DNA of 64,000 nucleotides from the NCBI RefSeq assembly GCF_000004195.4, contig NC_030677.2:104196329-104260328 (forward strand). The letters are read 5' to 3'. Below the pieces are notes generated by a model, which saw nothing but the letters and a program-made list of their open reading frames with translations, was not told the DNA's origin and ran no database searches. The first letter of the stretch is position 1, and every line of letters starts with the position of its first letter. The DNA comes from Xenopus tropicalis. Its lineage: Eukaryota; Chordata; Amphibia; Anura; Pipidae. This document shows positions 35,428 through 46,600 of this stretch, in pieces. The position numbers were made by a program, and so were the translations under genes.

Positions 35428-35781
35428 GGGGCACATTTACAAAGGCACGAATGCTCTAGCGTTCATGCGAACGCTCCGAGCGTATTTTCGCCGATTTTTT
35501 CGGGCATCCAGGCGACTTTTTCGTACGCCGCACGCCTTTTTCGTACGCCGCACGACTTTTTCGGACGTTTGCACGAAAAATTCGGAAAGGTTTTACCACT
35601 GTTTACAATTGTTCGGTACGAAAATTTCGTGCCTTTCGGATCGCTAATACGATATTTTCGTGACTAATACGTTTTTTTCGTAAGCATTTTCGTGATATTT
35701 GCGATCTTCAGAAATTTTCGTTTCCAATCCGATTTTTTCCCATTCGTGATTCGGATTCGTGGATTAGTAAATGTGCCCCAT
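35428..35781. mobile_element. Palindromic MITE, TTTACTAA-ended family
   Basis: GGGGCACATTTACAAAGGCA to GGATTAGTAAATGTGCCCC. The interior has TTTTTCGTACGCCGCACG units. Confidence 0.75.
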
Positions 35782-36219
35782 AGATTACATTAGGAAGAAT
35801 AGGCATATTACAATACAGGATGGATCGAAAAAGATGGAGACCTGGATCTGGCTTAGGGAAAGACCCTTAAGACATGAACATCACAAAAATCTAATTTTTA
35901 AGATTTCATTATAAATGTTCTAGATATAATTTAGCATAGTATTTTGCAAGTCATGTTTCAACATTCAAGTCTGTGACTGCTCAAGTTTCAAGTTTGCCAA
36001 AACAGCCCAGGGAGAAGCAGTCCTATTGCCAGGGTTATTTTTAAAATCAGCAGTATGGATGCCTTTCAGTAAAGCATGCAACTTGTAAATGAGAACTTCC
36101 TAACATATGTTATGCTCACAAGTTAGGAAAGGAGTACAAAAATACCTTGTTAGGAACTCATTTAATAATTTGTACTGAAGGAATTATAGATGGTACTGAA
36201 ACTACAGAATATAATGCTA

Positions 36220-36421
36220 TGGGGCTGATTTATCAAAGTCTGAATTTCGGACTTTTAAATGTATGTTTGGGAAAAAATTGTTGCAAAAAAGTACGAAAAA
36301 GTCACGTAAATTAACAAAAAAAATCACAGAAAATATGCTCAGTTCTAAAAATTTGAAAAAATACCATTTTTTTCCATTTGTACTTATTCAGGTTCATTTG
36401 GACTTTAATGAATGGGCCCCT
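36220..36421. mobile_element. Short variant MITE, GGGGCTGATTTATCAAAGTC ends
   Basis: Left GGGGCTGATTTATCAAAGTC and right GGACTTTAATGAATGGGCCCC are inverted and imperfect. Confidence 0.5.
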
Positions 36422-36904
36422 ATGTGTATTTTAGTCTCTCCCATATGTGGCTGTGTAATATATTTATTTATACAACTGTTTAAAATGCTTTGTATTTTCT
36501 GTAAGGCAATAAATAAAAACTGCAATAAATACAAGTAAAGGAGGTAAAGGTAAAGCAAATTTAAAAAAATTATGACTTGTGACCTAGGTAACAGGAAGTA
36601 AGATTTAACAGGGTCACATAAATGCTTTATGTCTAGTTCATTATATAAATTGGTAGTGCCCTACTTTTCTCTAGTATACTATTTATATGGCTCCCTGGCT
36701 ACTTACAACTAGTGTAGCTAAAGTGCAAATGCCAAGGCTATAAAAACCCAAAATTGTAAAGAGAATGTTTAAGCAATTATTTTTAAAATAAATTCTATTT
36801 TTGATATCTGCCGCAAATGACTCCCTCATTCAATAAATGTCAGAATGTATCCAGGATATTAATATTAAGTGTAAAAAAAATGAAAGGTGTTTACTAAGTT
36901 CAAG

Positions 36905-36910
36905 TTTATT
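36905..36910 (-). terminator. Poly(A) signal after the orphan exon
   Basis: AATAAA on the minus strand in CAATAAACTTGAAC, 82 bases past the stop codon of the unidentified exon. Confidence 0.5.
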
Positions 36911-37187
36911 GAAAATAATATATCCACATGAAAATTCACCAATATCATTTGCAATGAGAGGGCAGCATGACTGTAGAGCTTGGTAATCTTGTTACTTTTT
37001 TGCCTTATTAATTAACTTCGGTTTGGTAGTTGCTCCATTTTCATCACAATACACCAGCCTAGCAGTATAAGTTATTCCATTTACAAATGGTGCCATCTGC
37101 CATACAAGATTCGGGGCAGTTAGGATTTCAGTGACAACAAACTGATTTTCTGACAAGCCAGTTATTTGGATTACGCCTGAGCAGTCA
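36905..37187 (-). CDS. Terminal-exon-like ORF with poly(A) signal, gene not identified
   Basis: On the minus strand a pyrimidine-rich tract ending TTTATTAG (37188-37195) precedes an open frame from about 37187 to TAA at 36992-36994. An AATAAA signal follows at 36905-36910, 82 bases after the stop. The frame reads DCSGVIQITGLSENQF and continues through APNLVWQMAPFVNGITYTAR and VYCDENGATTKPKLINKAKK. I do not recognise it. The layout of two Cys and alternating hydrophobic residues suggests a beta-rich extracellular domain; a faint uroplakin-like feel is not enough for a name. No partner exon found upstream, so it may be an orphan or decayed last exon. Confidence 0.4.
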
Positions 37188-37199
37188 CTAATAAACACT

Positions 37200-38664
37200 T
37201 ACAAGAAACACATCTGCTACACAAGGGGTGCATTTTTATGCCTATAGCAGTGCTGGAGATCAGATGCTTAAAGCAGCTGAGGGGGGACCAAAGGAGTAAA
37301 ATTAGTTAAAGAGAGGAGCAGAAAGGGAGATGAAACCTTCCCAAATGCCCAAACTGAAGGATAGGGACCCAAGACCAAAACAAAAGAGGAGAAGGAGTTG
37401 AGACACTGGGCCCACTACAGAGTACTTCTGTACCTTCTTTAGACCCTTAGAGCCCTTATAAATATTTAACCCTATCCTGAATGTCTGATGTCCTTTTATC
37501 CCTATTAGTCTTTTGTGGAGCATCCACATATTCATATATGTCCCTGACCAAGGTAACAGCCTGCAATGATAAAATAGAGTCAGTTACCCTTGTCAGGAGA
37601 ATATGGGGGCAAAGTCCCATTTCGCCTATTTATTAAGGTGGCGTTGGTTAGCAGTAGTAGAATTGATAGTATGCCATGTGCTATGTGTACCCAGGTATTT
37701 TTCCTGCTATGCCACTGACTGTAGTTCAGACTGATTTCAATTCAAACAAGCATGTGCTTGGCTGGCACAGTATATGTATATAGCAGAGTCAATAAACCAG
37801 TTCAACTAGAAAATTGTGCATATATTATATAGATTTGCTTATCCAATAGCAAAGCAACACACACATGAATACTTTTTCATTACTTGTTTTTTTTAACTTG
37901 GCTCGTTTAATTTGGAGCAAACTTGTACATTCTGGCCCATAGGATAGAATGTACATTTTTCTTGCTTAACATTGGTGAACACCAGTGAAAAAAAGAGACA
38001 GAGGAAAATACTTTAATGTTTGGAAATATGCCCAAAAAATGTTTTATTCCTCAAAAGAAAAAAATAGTAAGCATTTGCTGGTTAACCCTATACTGGCAGC
38101 TGTGGTGGCTGAAGGATCTATGTCTCTATCTGGGACTTTCAGCAGGGTGTGGCACCTGCAAGCAATACAGTCAGCGCATCATGGGAATAAATACCTTTTG
38201 ACATTTAAATCATAACCTGTTTAGTCCTTAGGAAAACATAACACATTAAGAGCTATTATGTCATGCTTATATTACTTACATTGCTTTCACACTACCTCGC
38301 CCCACATACTTTTTCTTCCAGCAAACTGAAAATTATCTGAATAATTGTGGTGTATGTTTTTAAAATGGTGCTATAAGATGCCATAGACAGTCACTATTTA
38401 TTGGGCCTGTGGGGGGCTGTTTGGGCCTCTGTGTACTTGAAATGTCAAGGCCTATTTTGAATCCCAGTCTGATTCTGGGTAGCAAGAAAAAAGCATAAGC
38501 ACAGACATTTGTAATCCTTGTATCCATGGCACACATAACCATGTTTTTATGATGTACAATATTATTCACATATTATAGGGTGGAATGCATATAATGCTGG
38601 TGTACAAGTTATTCTCCTGTTATGAAGACCAAATAAACCATCTTCATTTAGGAACAAATACTTA
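37200..38664. other. Intergenic, nothing coding supported
   Basis: Short ORFs without splice context. A repeat near 38360-38480 (GATGCCATAGACAGTCACTA) also occurs at about 8090-8170. Confidence 0.5.
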
Positions 38665-38889
38665 CAGTGGCTTGCAAAAGTATTCGGCCCCCTTGAACTT
38701 TTCCACATTTTGTCCCATTACAGCCACAAACATGAATCAATTTTATTGGAATTCCACGTGAAAGACCAATACAAAGTGGTGTACACATGAGAAGTGGCAT
38801 GAAAATCATCCATGATTCCAAACATTTTTTACAAATAAATAACTGCAAAGTGGGGTGTGCATAATTATTCAGCCCCCTGAGTCAATACT

Positions 38890-40392
38890 TTGTAGAACCA
38901 CCTTTTGCTGCAATTACAGCTGCCAGGCTTTTAGGGTATGTCTCTACCAGCTTTGCACATCTAGGGGCCCATTTACTTACTCACGAACGGGCCGAATGCG
39001 TCCGATTGCGTTTTTTTTGTAATGATCGGTATTTTGGGATTTTTTCGGAAAATTATCGCGACTTTTTCGTTACCAATACGATTTTTCCGAAAAAACGCGA
39101 GTTTTTCGTAGCCATTCCGAAAGTTGCGATTTTTTCGTAGCATTAAAACTTGCGCAAAAAGTTGCGATTTTTTCGTAGTGTTAAAACTTGCACAAAACGT
39201 CGCGCCTTTTAAGTTTTAACGCTACGAAAAAAGCGCAACTTTTCGCGCAAGTTTTAACGCTACGAAAAAATCGCAACTTTCGGAATGGCTACGAAAATCT
39301 CGCGTTTTTTGCGCAAATCGTATTGGTAACGAAAAAGTCACGATAATTTCCGAAAAGTCGTAAAGGCGCCGAAAAAAACGCAAAAAATACGAAAAAGTCG
39401 CAAAATGTTCGTTTTCCAATCGGAATTTTTCCAATTTGGTCAGAATTCGTGTCTTAGTAAATCAGCCCCCTAGAGACTGAAATCCTTGGCCATTCTTCTT
39501 TGCAAAACAGCTCCAGCTCAGTCAGATTAGATGGACAGCGTTTGTGAACAGCAGTTTTCAGATCTTGCCACAGATTCTCCATTGGATTTAGATCTGGACT
39601 TTGATTGGGCCATTCTAACACATGGATATGTTTTGTTTTAAACCATTCCATTGTTCCCTGGCTTTATGTTTAGGGTCGTTGTCCTGCTGGAAGGTGAACC
39701 TCCGCCCCAGTCTCAAGTCTTTCGCAGACTCCAAGAGGTTTTCTTTCAAGATTGCCGTGTATTTGGCTCCATCCATCTTCCCATCAACTCTGACCAGCTT
39801 CCCTGTTCCTGCTGAAGAGAAGCACCCCCAGAGCATGATGCTGCCACCACATTTGACAGTGGGGATGGTGTGTTCAGAGTGATGTGCAGTGTTAGTTTTC
39901 CGCCACACATAGAGTTTTGCATTTTGGCCAAAAAGTTCCATTTTGGTCTCATCTGACCAGAGCACCTTCCACATGTTTGCTGTGTCCCCCACATGGCTTG
40001 TGGCAAACTGCAAATGGGACTTCTTATGGTTTTCTGTTAACAATGGCTTTCTTCTTGCCACTCTTCCATAAAGGCAGTGCACGACTAATAGTTGTCCTAT
40101 GGACAGATTCCCCCACCTGAGCTGTAGATCTCTGCAGCTCCCCCAGAGTCACCATGGGCCTCTTGGCTGCATTTCTGATCAGCGCTCTCCTTGTTCAGCC
40201 TGTGAGTTTAGGTGGACGGCCTTGTCTTGGTAGGTTTACAGTTGTGCCATACCCCTTCCATTTCTGAATGATCGGTGGAACAGTGCTCCGTGGGATGTTC
40301 AAGGCTTTGGAAATCTTTTTGTAGCCTAAGCCTGCTTTAAATTTCTCAATAACTTTAGCCCTGACCTGTCTGGTGTGTTCTTTGGACTTCAT
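38890..40392 (-). pseudogene. Degraded Tc1-like transposase
   Basis: Starts [18 protein letters not shown] at 40392. An in-frame TGA follows PPKLTG (an Arg codon CGA in the sister element). Small frame shifts follow, then pieces with [26 protein letters not shown] and [11 protein letters not shown]. The MITE at 38964-39469 separates the last coding stretch (PRISV side) from the C-terminal tail at about 38890-38960. Inactive by several independent lesions. Confidence 0.92.
38964..39469. mobile_element. Palindromic MITE nested in Tc1 element
   Basis: GGGGCCCATTTACTTACTCA to GTCTTAGTAAATCAGCCCC. The flanks read CACATCTA before and CTAGAGACTGAAATCC after. The sister Tc1 copy reads GCACATCTACAGACTGAAAT without the insert, so the target duplication is TA or CTA. 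Confidence 0.9.
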
Positions 40393-40934
40393 GGTGTTGT
40401 TGCTCCCAATATTCTCTTATACAACCTCTGAGGCCGTCACAGAGCAGCTGTATTTGTACTGACATTAGATTACACACAGGTGCACTCTATTTAGTCATTA
40501 GCACTCATCAGGCAATGTCTATGGGCAACTGACTGCACTCAGACCAAAGGGGGCTGAATAATTACGCACACCCCACTTTGCAGTTATTTATTTGTAAAAA
40601 ATGTTTGGAATCATGGATGATTTTCGTTCCACTTCTCACGTGTACACCACTTTGTATTGGTCTTTCACGTGGAATTCCAATAAAATTGATTCATGTTTGT
40701 GGCTGTAATGTGACAAAATGTGGAAAAGTTCAAGGGGGCCGAATACTTTTGCAAGCCACTGTACCTCCATGTAATAAAAGGCACTAAGTTTGCCCAGGAG
40801 TAGTAACCCATAGCCATTTATTACATAACCCCCGTTGTATGGTAACTGACTCTGGACGGAATCTGTCGGAGGATCTGCAATGTTTAACAATTTTAAAGAA
40901 AGCATTTTAAAAAATCCTGAATTATATAGTACAA

Positions 40935-41020
40935 TGTATAACTGAAAATTTAAATTAATTTGGTAGGAAGGAAAACTAGGGACAGAAAGATGAGTATTAG
41001 CTGATGCTGCCCCATTCCCC
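40935..41020 (-). pseudogene. Decayed signal-peptide exon of a granzyme-like gene copy
   Basis: On the minus strand it reads MGQHQLILIFLSLVFLPT, parallel to [20 protein letters not shown] of the intact protease exon 1 at 48203-48275. The donor site (GTCAGT in the intact gene) is TTCAGT here and the frame runs into a stop. Homology continues on the upstream side at 41275-41400 (CAGACAAG...TTATCTTA...AAAAGGAAG), interrupted by a hAT element. Later exons of this copy were not found. Confidence 0.75.
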
Positions 41021-41052
41021 ATTCCCAAGTTCTATCCATCATGTTAATTCTA

Positions 41053-41240
41053 GCCAGGGTTGGACTGGGCTGCAGGGACACCGGTGGGCCCCGGCGGCCC
41101 AGACCCGACCCATGCCGGCTCTCCCCCAGACAACCTTTCCTCCCCTGACACACTAAATTTACGGACGCTTAGGGGAGGACGTTGGGTGGGGGACCCTGGG
41201 GGGGGGTTAGGAGGTGCATGGCAACTCCCAGTCCGACCTT
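41053..41240. mobile_element. hAT-type element, CAGGGTTGGACTGGG ends
   Basis: Left CAGGGTTGGACTGGG and right CTCCCAGTCCGACCTTG are inverted. The flanks ATTCTAGC and CTTCTAAA share TTCTA, fitting a decayed 8-bp duplication. GC-rich interior. Confidence 0.65.
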
Positions 41241-41526
41241 GCTTCTAAAGCCTGCAATGTATATCTCTTACCAACCAGACCAACCAGATCAGACAAGAAT
41301 TATCTTAAGCATACAAAAGGAAGCCAAGCAAGCAGTGCCAATCTAGATACAACAACATACTATTGCAACATATTAGTATACTATTGATATGTTGTACCAG
41401 TAATTAGGCAATTTTCCTCGTACTTAAAAAAGCATTTATTAACTCTTAAACTATCCTTGGGCTGTCAATACTGTCATGAATTCATAGAAAAAGATGTATT
41501 TGTATCCATAATCTAAATGTGACTTT

Positions 41527-41706
41527 TAGGGGTTTATTTATCATGCTGTGTAAAAAGTGGAGTGAAGTATTACTGGTGATGTTGCCCAGGGCAACCAATC
41601 AGCATTTAGATTTCAACAGTTAGAAAGCCAAAGTAAAACATCTGATTGGCTGCTATGTTTTTAATGTTTTACTCTACTTTTTACACAGCATGATAAATAT
41701 ACCCTT
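41527..41706. mobile_element. 180-bp palindromic MITE, TAGGGGTTTATTTATCATGC ends
   Basis: TAGGGGTTTATTTATCATGC and CACAGCATGATAAATATACC CTTA are inverted; the interior has CCAATCAGCATTTAGA and TCTGATTGGCTGC. Confidence 0.75.
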
Positions 41707-43400
41707 AAGTATTGGGTACTTGTTACATTCATATAACACAAATAACAGTTTCCAGTAATAGCCTTCATTTGCAAACTATGTAACAAAGTATCTCAGTCCC
41801 ATAGACTTTGTTTGCGGTTAGGAGATATAGAAGAAAGACAACAAGGTGAGTATATAAAGGAAAGGGAGTTTGCATGTGCAGGGAAGTAACTATCTTATAC
41901 ATACAAAATGTATGTAAGGTTAGTGAAAATACTAAGAAGAGAAGGGATCCTAGTGTACAGTACTACTCTAATGCATTAAGTGAGGTTGCACCATCTGCTG
42001 CTGCTTTGAGGTAATAGCACTGTCAGTATTCATAGCCTAATTGTGATTTTTAAGGGAACATTCTGCATTGTCAGGCTGCCTTTGTTACATACCAGCATGT
42101 TTATTAATAAAATGTTTGCTCATGAAACTTGGCATGCAGAAGGGGTGTTACACTAATGTATCACAGTAGCAGATATCACTACATTATGCATCTTCCTACT
42201 AATTAAATGACTGAAGACCATTAGTGCAATGAAATAATATAAATGACATTTGTTGGCTTCATAATTTAGGGACACTAGCAGAGAATGTTTTTACATGTTT
42301 TAAGCATTACTAAAACAGAGGAGATGACAGATGCTTCCCTGTTGTTTTGCTGGATGCTAGAGCTTAATAAGAGTTATTTAGTTATACAAGCAAATATTGT
42401 CTGGTTTCAGTGGTGATTCTCTATGCAGCCCCCTCTTTCCCACTCCGCACTTACAACTTTAGCATTGGAGTGGGCCATGTCGTTTGTGCAGAGAGTAGAG
42501 AGTTCATTTCAAGAAATTTAAATTTGCCTCATTGTGGCTTTTTGCTGCCCCCTGGTAACTGGCCATTCACTGCCGCCTTAGGCAAGGTTCTCACCTCACA
42601 TCATGGCAGGAGTGGCCCTGCCTGGTTCAGTAATAGTGCTTTATTCGTTCATTATTTTAATGCATTAGACCGGTAAAGACTTACCCCCTGTGTAATAAAA
42701 GGCACAACATTTGCTTTTAAACAGGTGACCAGTTAATACTGATTGGCTGCAATTGGTGACAAAACAAACTTTGCACCTCTTGTTACTTGAGCCTTGAACT
42801 GTTATCATATCTCATCTTTAATTAATTATAACTGGTTGCTATGAGATACTAGAGCCAACTAACTTCATTCATAGTAGCAGAGTGTTGTATCCTGTCAACC
42901 ATAGAACAAAACCTGAAAAATATACAGTAGATAATACCTTTTATTGGCTAACTAAGTGGATTAAAAAATGAAGCCTTTATGAACTATTTTTGTGCTTTTG
43001 GTACTACTATGGGACCTAAGCTTGCATTTTTTATTCTACTGTGTTAGCCAATAAAAGTTATTACCTACTCTATATTTTCTAATTTTCTTCATGTTTAACA
43101 TTTCTACATACCTCATATCTGATGGGGGAATGTTATATTCAAATATGAAATTCAATGTTCTGCATTTCACATCAGTATTTCACATTTCAGCAGCTTTGTG
43201 TGGCTAATTACACATTTTTGCAAAAAAATGCAGGTATTTAAAAATGCAAAAATGTGTTAAGAGATGAAAAGGGACAGGATTTTGTGCACAGTTACAATAT
43301 GTGTGTTTTTATCTGTAGATACTGTATTTGAAGGTACCATAAAATTGCCAGAACCTGTGAAAAATCCAGCACAATTCCAATTAAATGCAAAATTTTGTAC
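41707..43400. other. Intergenic, repeats only
   Basis: A palindromic repeat at about 42921-43075 (TACCTTTTATTGGCTAACTA and its inverse) and a fragment around 42470-42620. Nothing coding recognised. Confidence 0.55.
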
Positions 43401-43440
43401 ATTACATTAATAAGAAGCAGAGTGCCTTTTGTCTAAATTC

Positions 43441-43446
43441 TTTAAT
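43441..43446 (-). terminator. Poly(A) signal of the protease gene (ATTAAA)
   Basis: ATTAAA on the minus strand 65 bases after the stop; the same hexamer is kept in the pseudogene copy near 51390. Confidence 0.55.
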
Positions 43447-43511
43447 AGAAGATATTCAGCATTATTTAATCTGCCAACAGAGGACTTGATGAGAAGACAA
43501 AAGCAGAGGCC

Positions 43512-43664
43512 TTAGATATTCTTGTCTCCATGTTCTGATATGGTCTTCTTAATCCAATCGAGGTATCTGCCAACCCTTGCATAGACTCCAGGTGGGTGGT
43601 TAAATCCAAATGACACAATGCCTGCCAATGCCTCTTTGCACACCAAGGGCCCACCAGAGTCTCC
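43512..43664 (-). CDS. Protease exon 5 (Ser195 and stop)
   Basis: Acceptor CATTGTAG. Reads [20 protein letters not shown] through [17 protein letters not shown] and TAA at 43512-43514. Confidence 0.94.
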   Translation of the reverse strand, partial: GDSGGPLVCKEALAGIVSFGFNHPPGVYARVGRYLDWIKKTISEHGDKNI

Positions 43665-46600
43665 CTACAATGAGATAAATAAATAAATAACTACTTTCTG
43701 TGTGTGTGTGCATCTTGATTCATATTCACATTGCTGATATCAGGGAATAAAAAATGACCTTGGAAGATGACATTTTTTTATGACTATGACGATTTTCATT
43801 CATCCAGGTCATGGTATATCTAGTATAAGTAAATCTAAAGCAACTGGACATGCTAAGTAATCATTGAAGATGTTTCACTACTCATCCGAGCAGCTTCTTC
43901 AGTTCAACTGACTGGTATGGGAAGTCCTCAGCATATGTACTCTTCAACTTATCCAATCACAATGGCACTTTGTAACTCAGCTGAACTGAAGAAGCTGCTC
44001 GGATGAGTAGTGAAACGTCTTCAATGATTTCTTAGCAAGTCCAGTTGCTTTAGATTTACTTATACTAGATATGACATGTTTTTCAACAACTGCCAGTTAA
44101 AGGGGAACTCCACCAAACACAACTTAAGCTTTTTGAAAAGTAAACATCATTTAAAAAAATATGCAGCCTTTTGTGATTTTTAATGCAAAATGATTTGGAA
44201 CAGATACTTAAGCCTGGCCCCCTGTCCTGCTGATCTGGCTGACTACTTTGAGACTCAAAAAAAATGTCACAGTAATCAACTGTCCTCAACCTGCCTTCAG
44301 CCTGCACCCCCCAAATCCCAAAATTCCCAGCAAACCTGTTGTCAATAAATGAATCAACATTGAAGTGCAATGCATTGTGGGTTATGTAGTTCCTGCATGT
44401 TGTCTAAATGCTGTGAAATTGTTATGATTTATTACATCAAAGTTGTAGTCCCTCCACCCCTGCCAGGATTTCAAATGGTGCAGAAAGGGAACTGTTTTGC
44501 AGCTGGATTTCAGCATATAAAAATGTTATTTATTCATACTTTTTGAAGGAACAGATTGATAGGTATATTAGGGATCTGTGCTGTGTGGGCATCTTTAGCA
44601 AATTTTAGTTTGGAAACTGGAGTTCTCCTTTAACTGAAAAGGGGAGTATACTAAACATATCTTATCTGAAATTAATCAGTGGCACTTATGGTAATAACAC
44701 TGGAAGACAAGATGCAAACATATTAAAGCATGCTGAAATTATGGTGACAGCTCTCCAGCTATATTAGTATGGGTGTACTTCATTACTGCTCACTGTACCT
44801 GGCTGGAGTCCTTAATCTGATTGTTGCTCCCTGCACAGATCATTCCATCACTCAGTCTTGGGAAGTAACGGTGACACAAGCGGCGGCTCACAATGGTGAC
44901 ATTGGTCTCAAAAAGTTTATCAGTGACTTCATCCCTGTCAATCAAACCCCATCCAGATACACTGCAGGGGGTGCCAGTAGGAAGATCGCTGCTGCTGGTT
45001 GGCAGAGGGATGGTCTGCACATAGCGGTTGATGGTGGCCTTAGATGTAAGCTTGAAGGGTGAAAGACACAAAGATTATTAAAAGTCTACTTCTTTAACAC
45101 TCTCATACTAACCTGCAGTATTAGGTCACTTTGTTTACATTTTCTATTGCATTGCATTTAGTCTGTCAGGGCAGAATATCCTAATTGCCATTGTCTCCCA
45201 TCAGTGTGGGAATGTATTGGCCAAACCAGAGATGGCAGGTACCTGCAGAGCCCTCTTGTATTTTTAATTTCTGACCTAAAGATATGGTGTGGGTTGCAAA
45301 AAAACACTTTTGCCTATAATATACTTCAATCACTTGCTCACCTTCAATAACATGACATCATTAAATGGCAGAGACTCCTCATCATCATATTCCGGGTGCA
45401 AGTGTTTACTCTGAACCCCGATGACCTGCTGTGAGCTCTCTGGCTCCTTTACATTGTGTGCTCCCAAGATAACTGTAATATCTCTGCAGAAACAAGCTCA
45501 TAATCAAAGAAGAAACAAATACATGCACAACAAAAGCATAAATATTATTTAAGGCGGTAGGAATTTGCAACAAACATATTAACCAGCTTTTAAATATGTT
45601 ATTAGACAAATTCTACTGCCTGTGCAAGTACAAATGCATTGCTGGATGCCCAAATGTATTTTGAAAGTGCCCCTGATTTTTTTTTATCTAGACTAGAAGA
45701 TAGAAGGTAGGCATGACTCTAGGGGTTATTCTGACACTTGCCAATGAAGTGTTGTTATTTATGAACAATTAAGTCCCACTGCTTACATAATGAGTGACAG
45801 ATTGACTTTAAGACATTATTAAGTAAGGCGTAAGGAATATTAACCAGCTTTTAAATATGTTATTAGCAGGATTGTACTGCCTTTCTTAGTTCACATGCAT
45901 TGGTGGAGGCCTAATTGTATTTTGAAAGTGACCATAAGAGAGAAGCTAGGCATGGCTCTAGGGGTTATACTGACACATGGCAGTGGATTGTTGTTATTAG
46001 CTTAACTGACATCTATGAAATATTAAGACCCATTGCTTACATAATAAATGGCATATTAACTTGATAGAGTCTTTGGCTTCTTGGTGGTTTTAGTCAATTT
46101 TTAGCAAAGAAGAAAATATTAAAATAAATTATATTTATATTTATAATTTATTTATAATTAGGCATTTATAATTTATTTAAAAATAAATTATATTTATATA
46201 ATAAATAATTCCTAGGACAATGTTGATACAGGGAATGCTCCAGTTGCCATCTTAAAATCAGGACGGATTTTTTTCCTCTTGTCGGGCAAATTGAAGAGGC
46301 TTCAGATGGGGTATTTGCCTTCCTCTGGTTCAACTTGCCATTAGGCAGGATTTTTTTTAACTAAAAAACTAATTGTAATGGGCATGTGTTTACTATTTGA
46401 TGTTACTATGCATATATATGTATTTCAAGTTATAAAGTGGACACTTGAGTGCACCACATTTAGTGAAGAAGCACCCCACTTCAGAGACCTCCAGTCTGGT
46501 ATCCACATTGATTAGGACAATTTTCACACACAGCCAGTGACAGCTGTTGTTTGGTGCTGAGGCATATAATTTTCTAATAACATTTAGTGACATGTTGACA

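Larger units (their letters stand above)
34766..36904. other. gna15 3' region and intergenic spacer
   Basis: Presumed gna15 3' UTR just after 34765, then the duplicate at 35196-35357 and two MITEs. Nothing else recognised. Confidence 0.6.
38665..40761 (-). mobile_element. Second Tc1/mariner element, with nested MITE
   Basis: TA on each side (38663-38664 and 40762-40763), CAGTGGCTTGCAAAAGTATT at both ends in inverted orientation, and transposase on the minus strand. Same family as the element at 22862-24467. A palindromic MITE (38964-39469) interrupts the 3' coding part. Confidence 0.93.
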
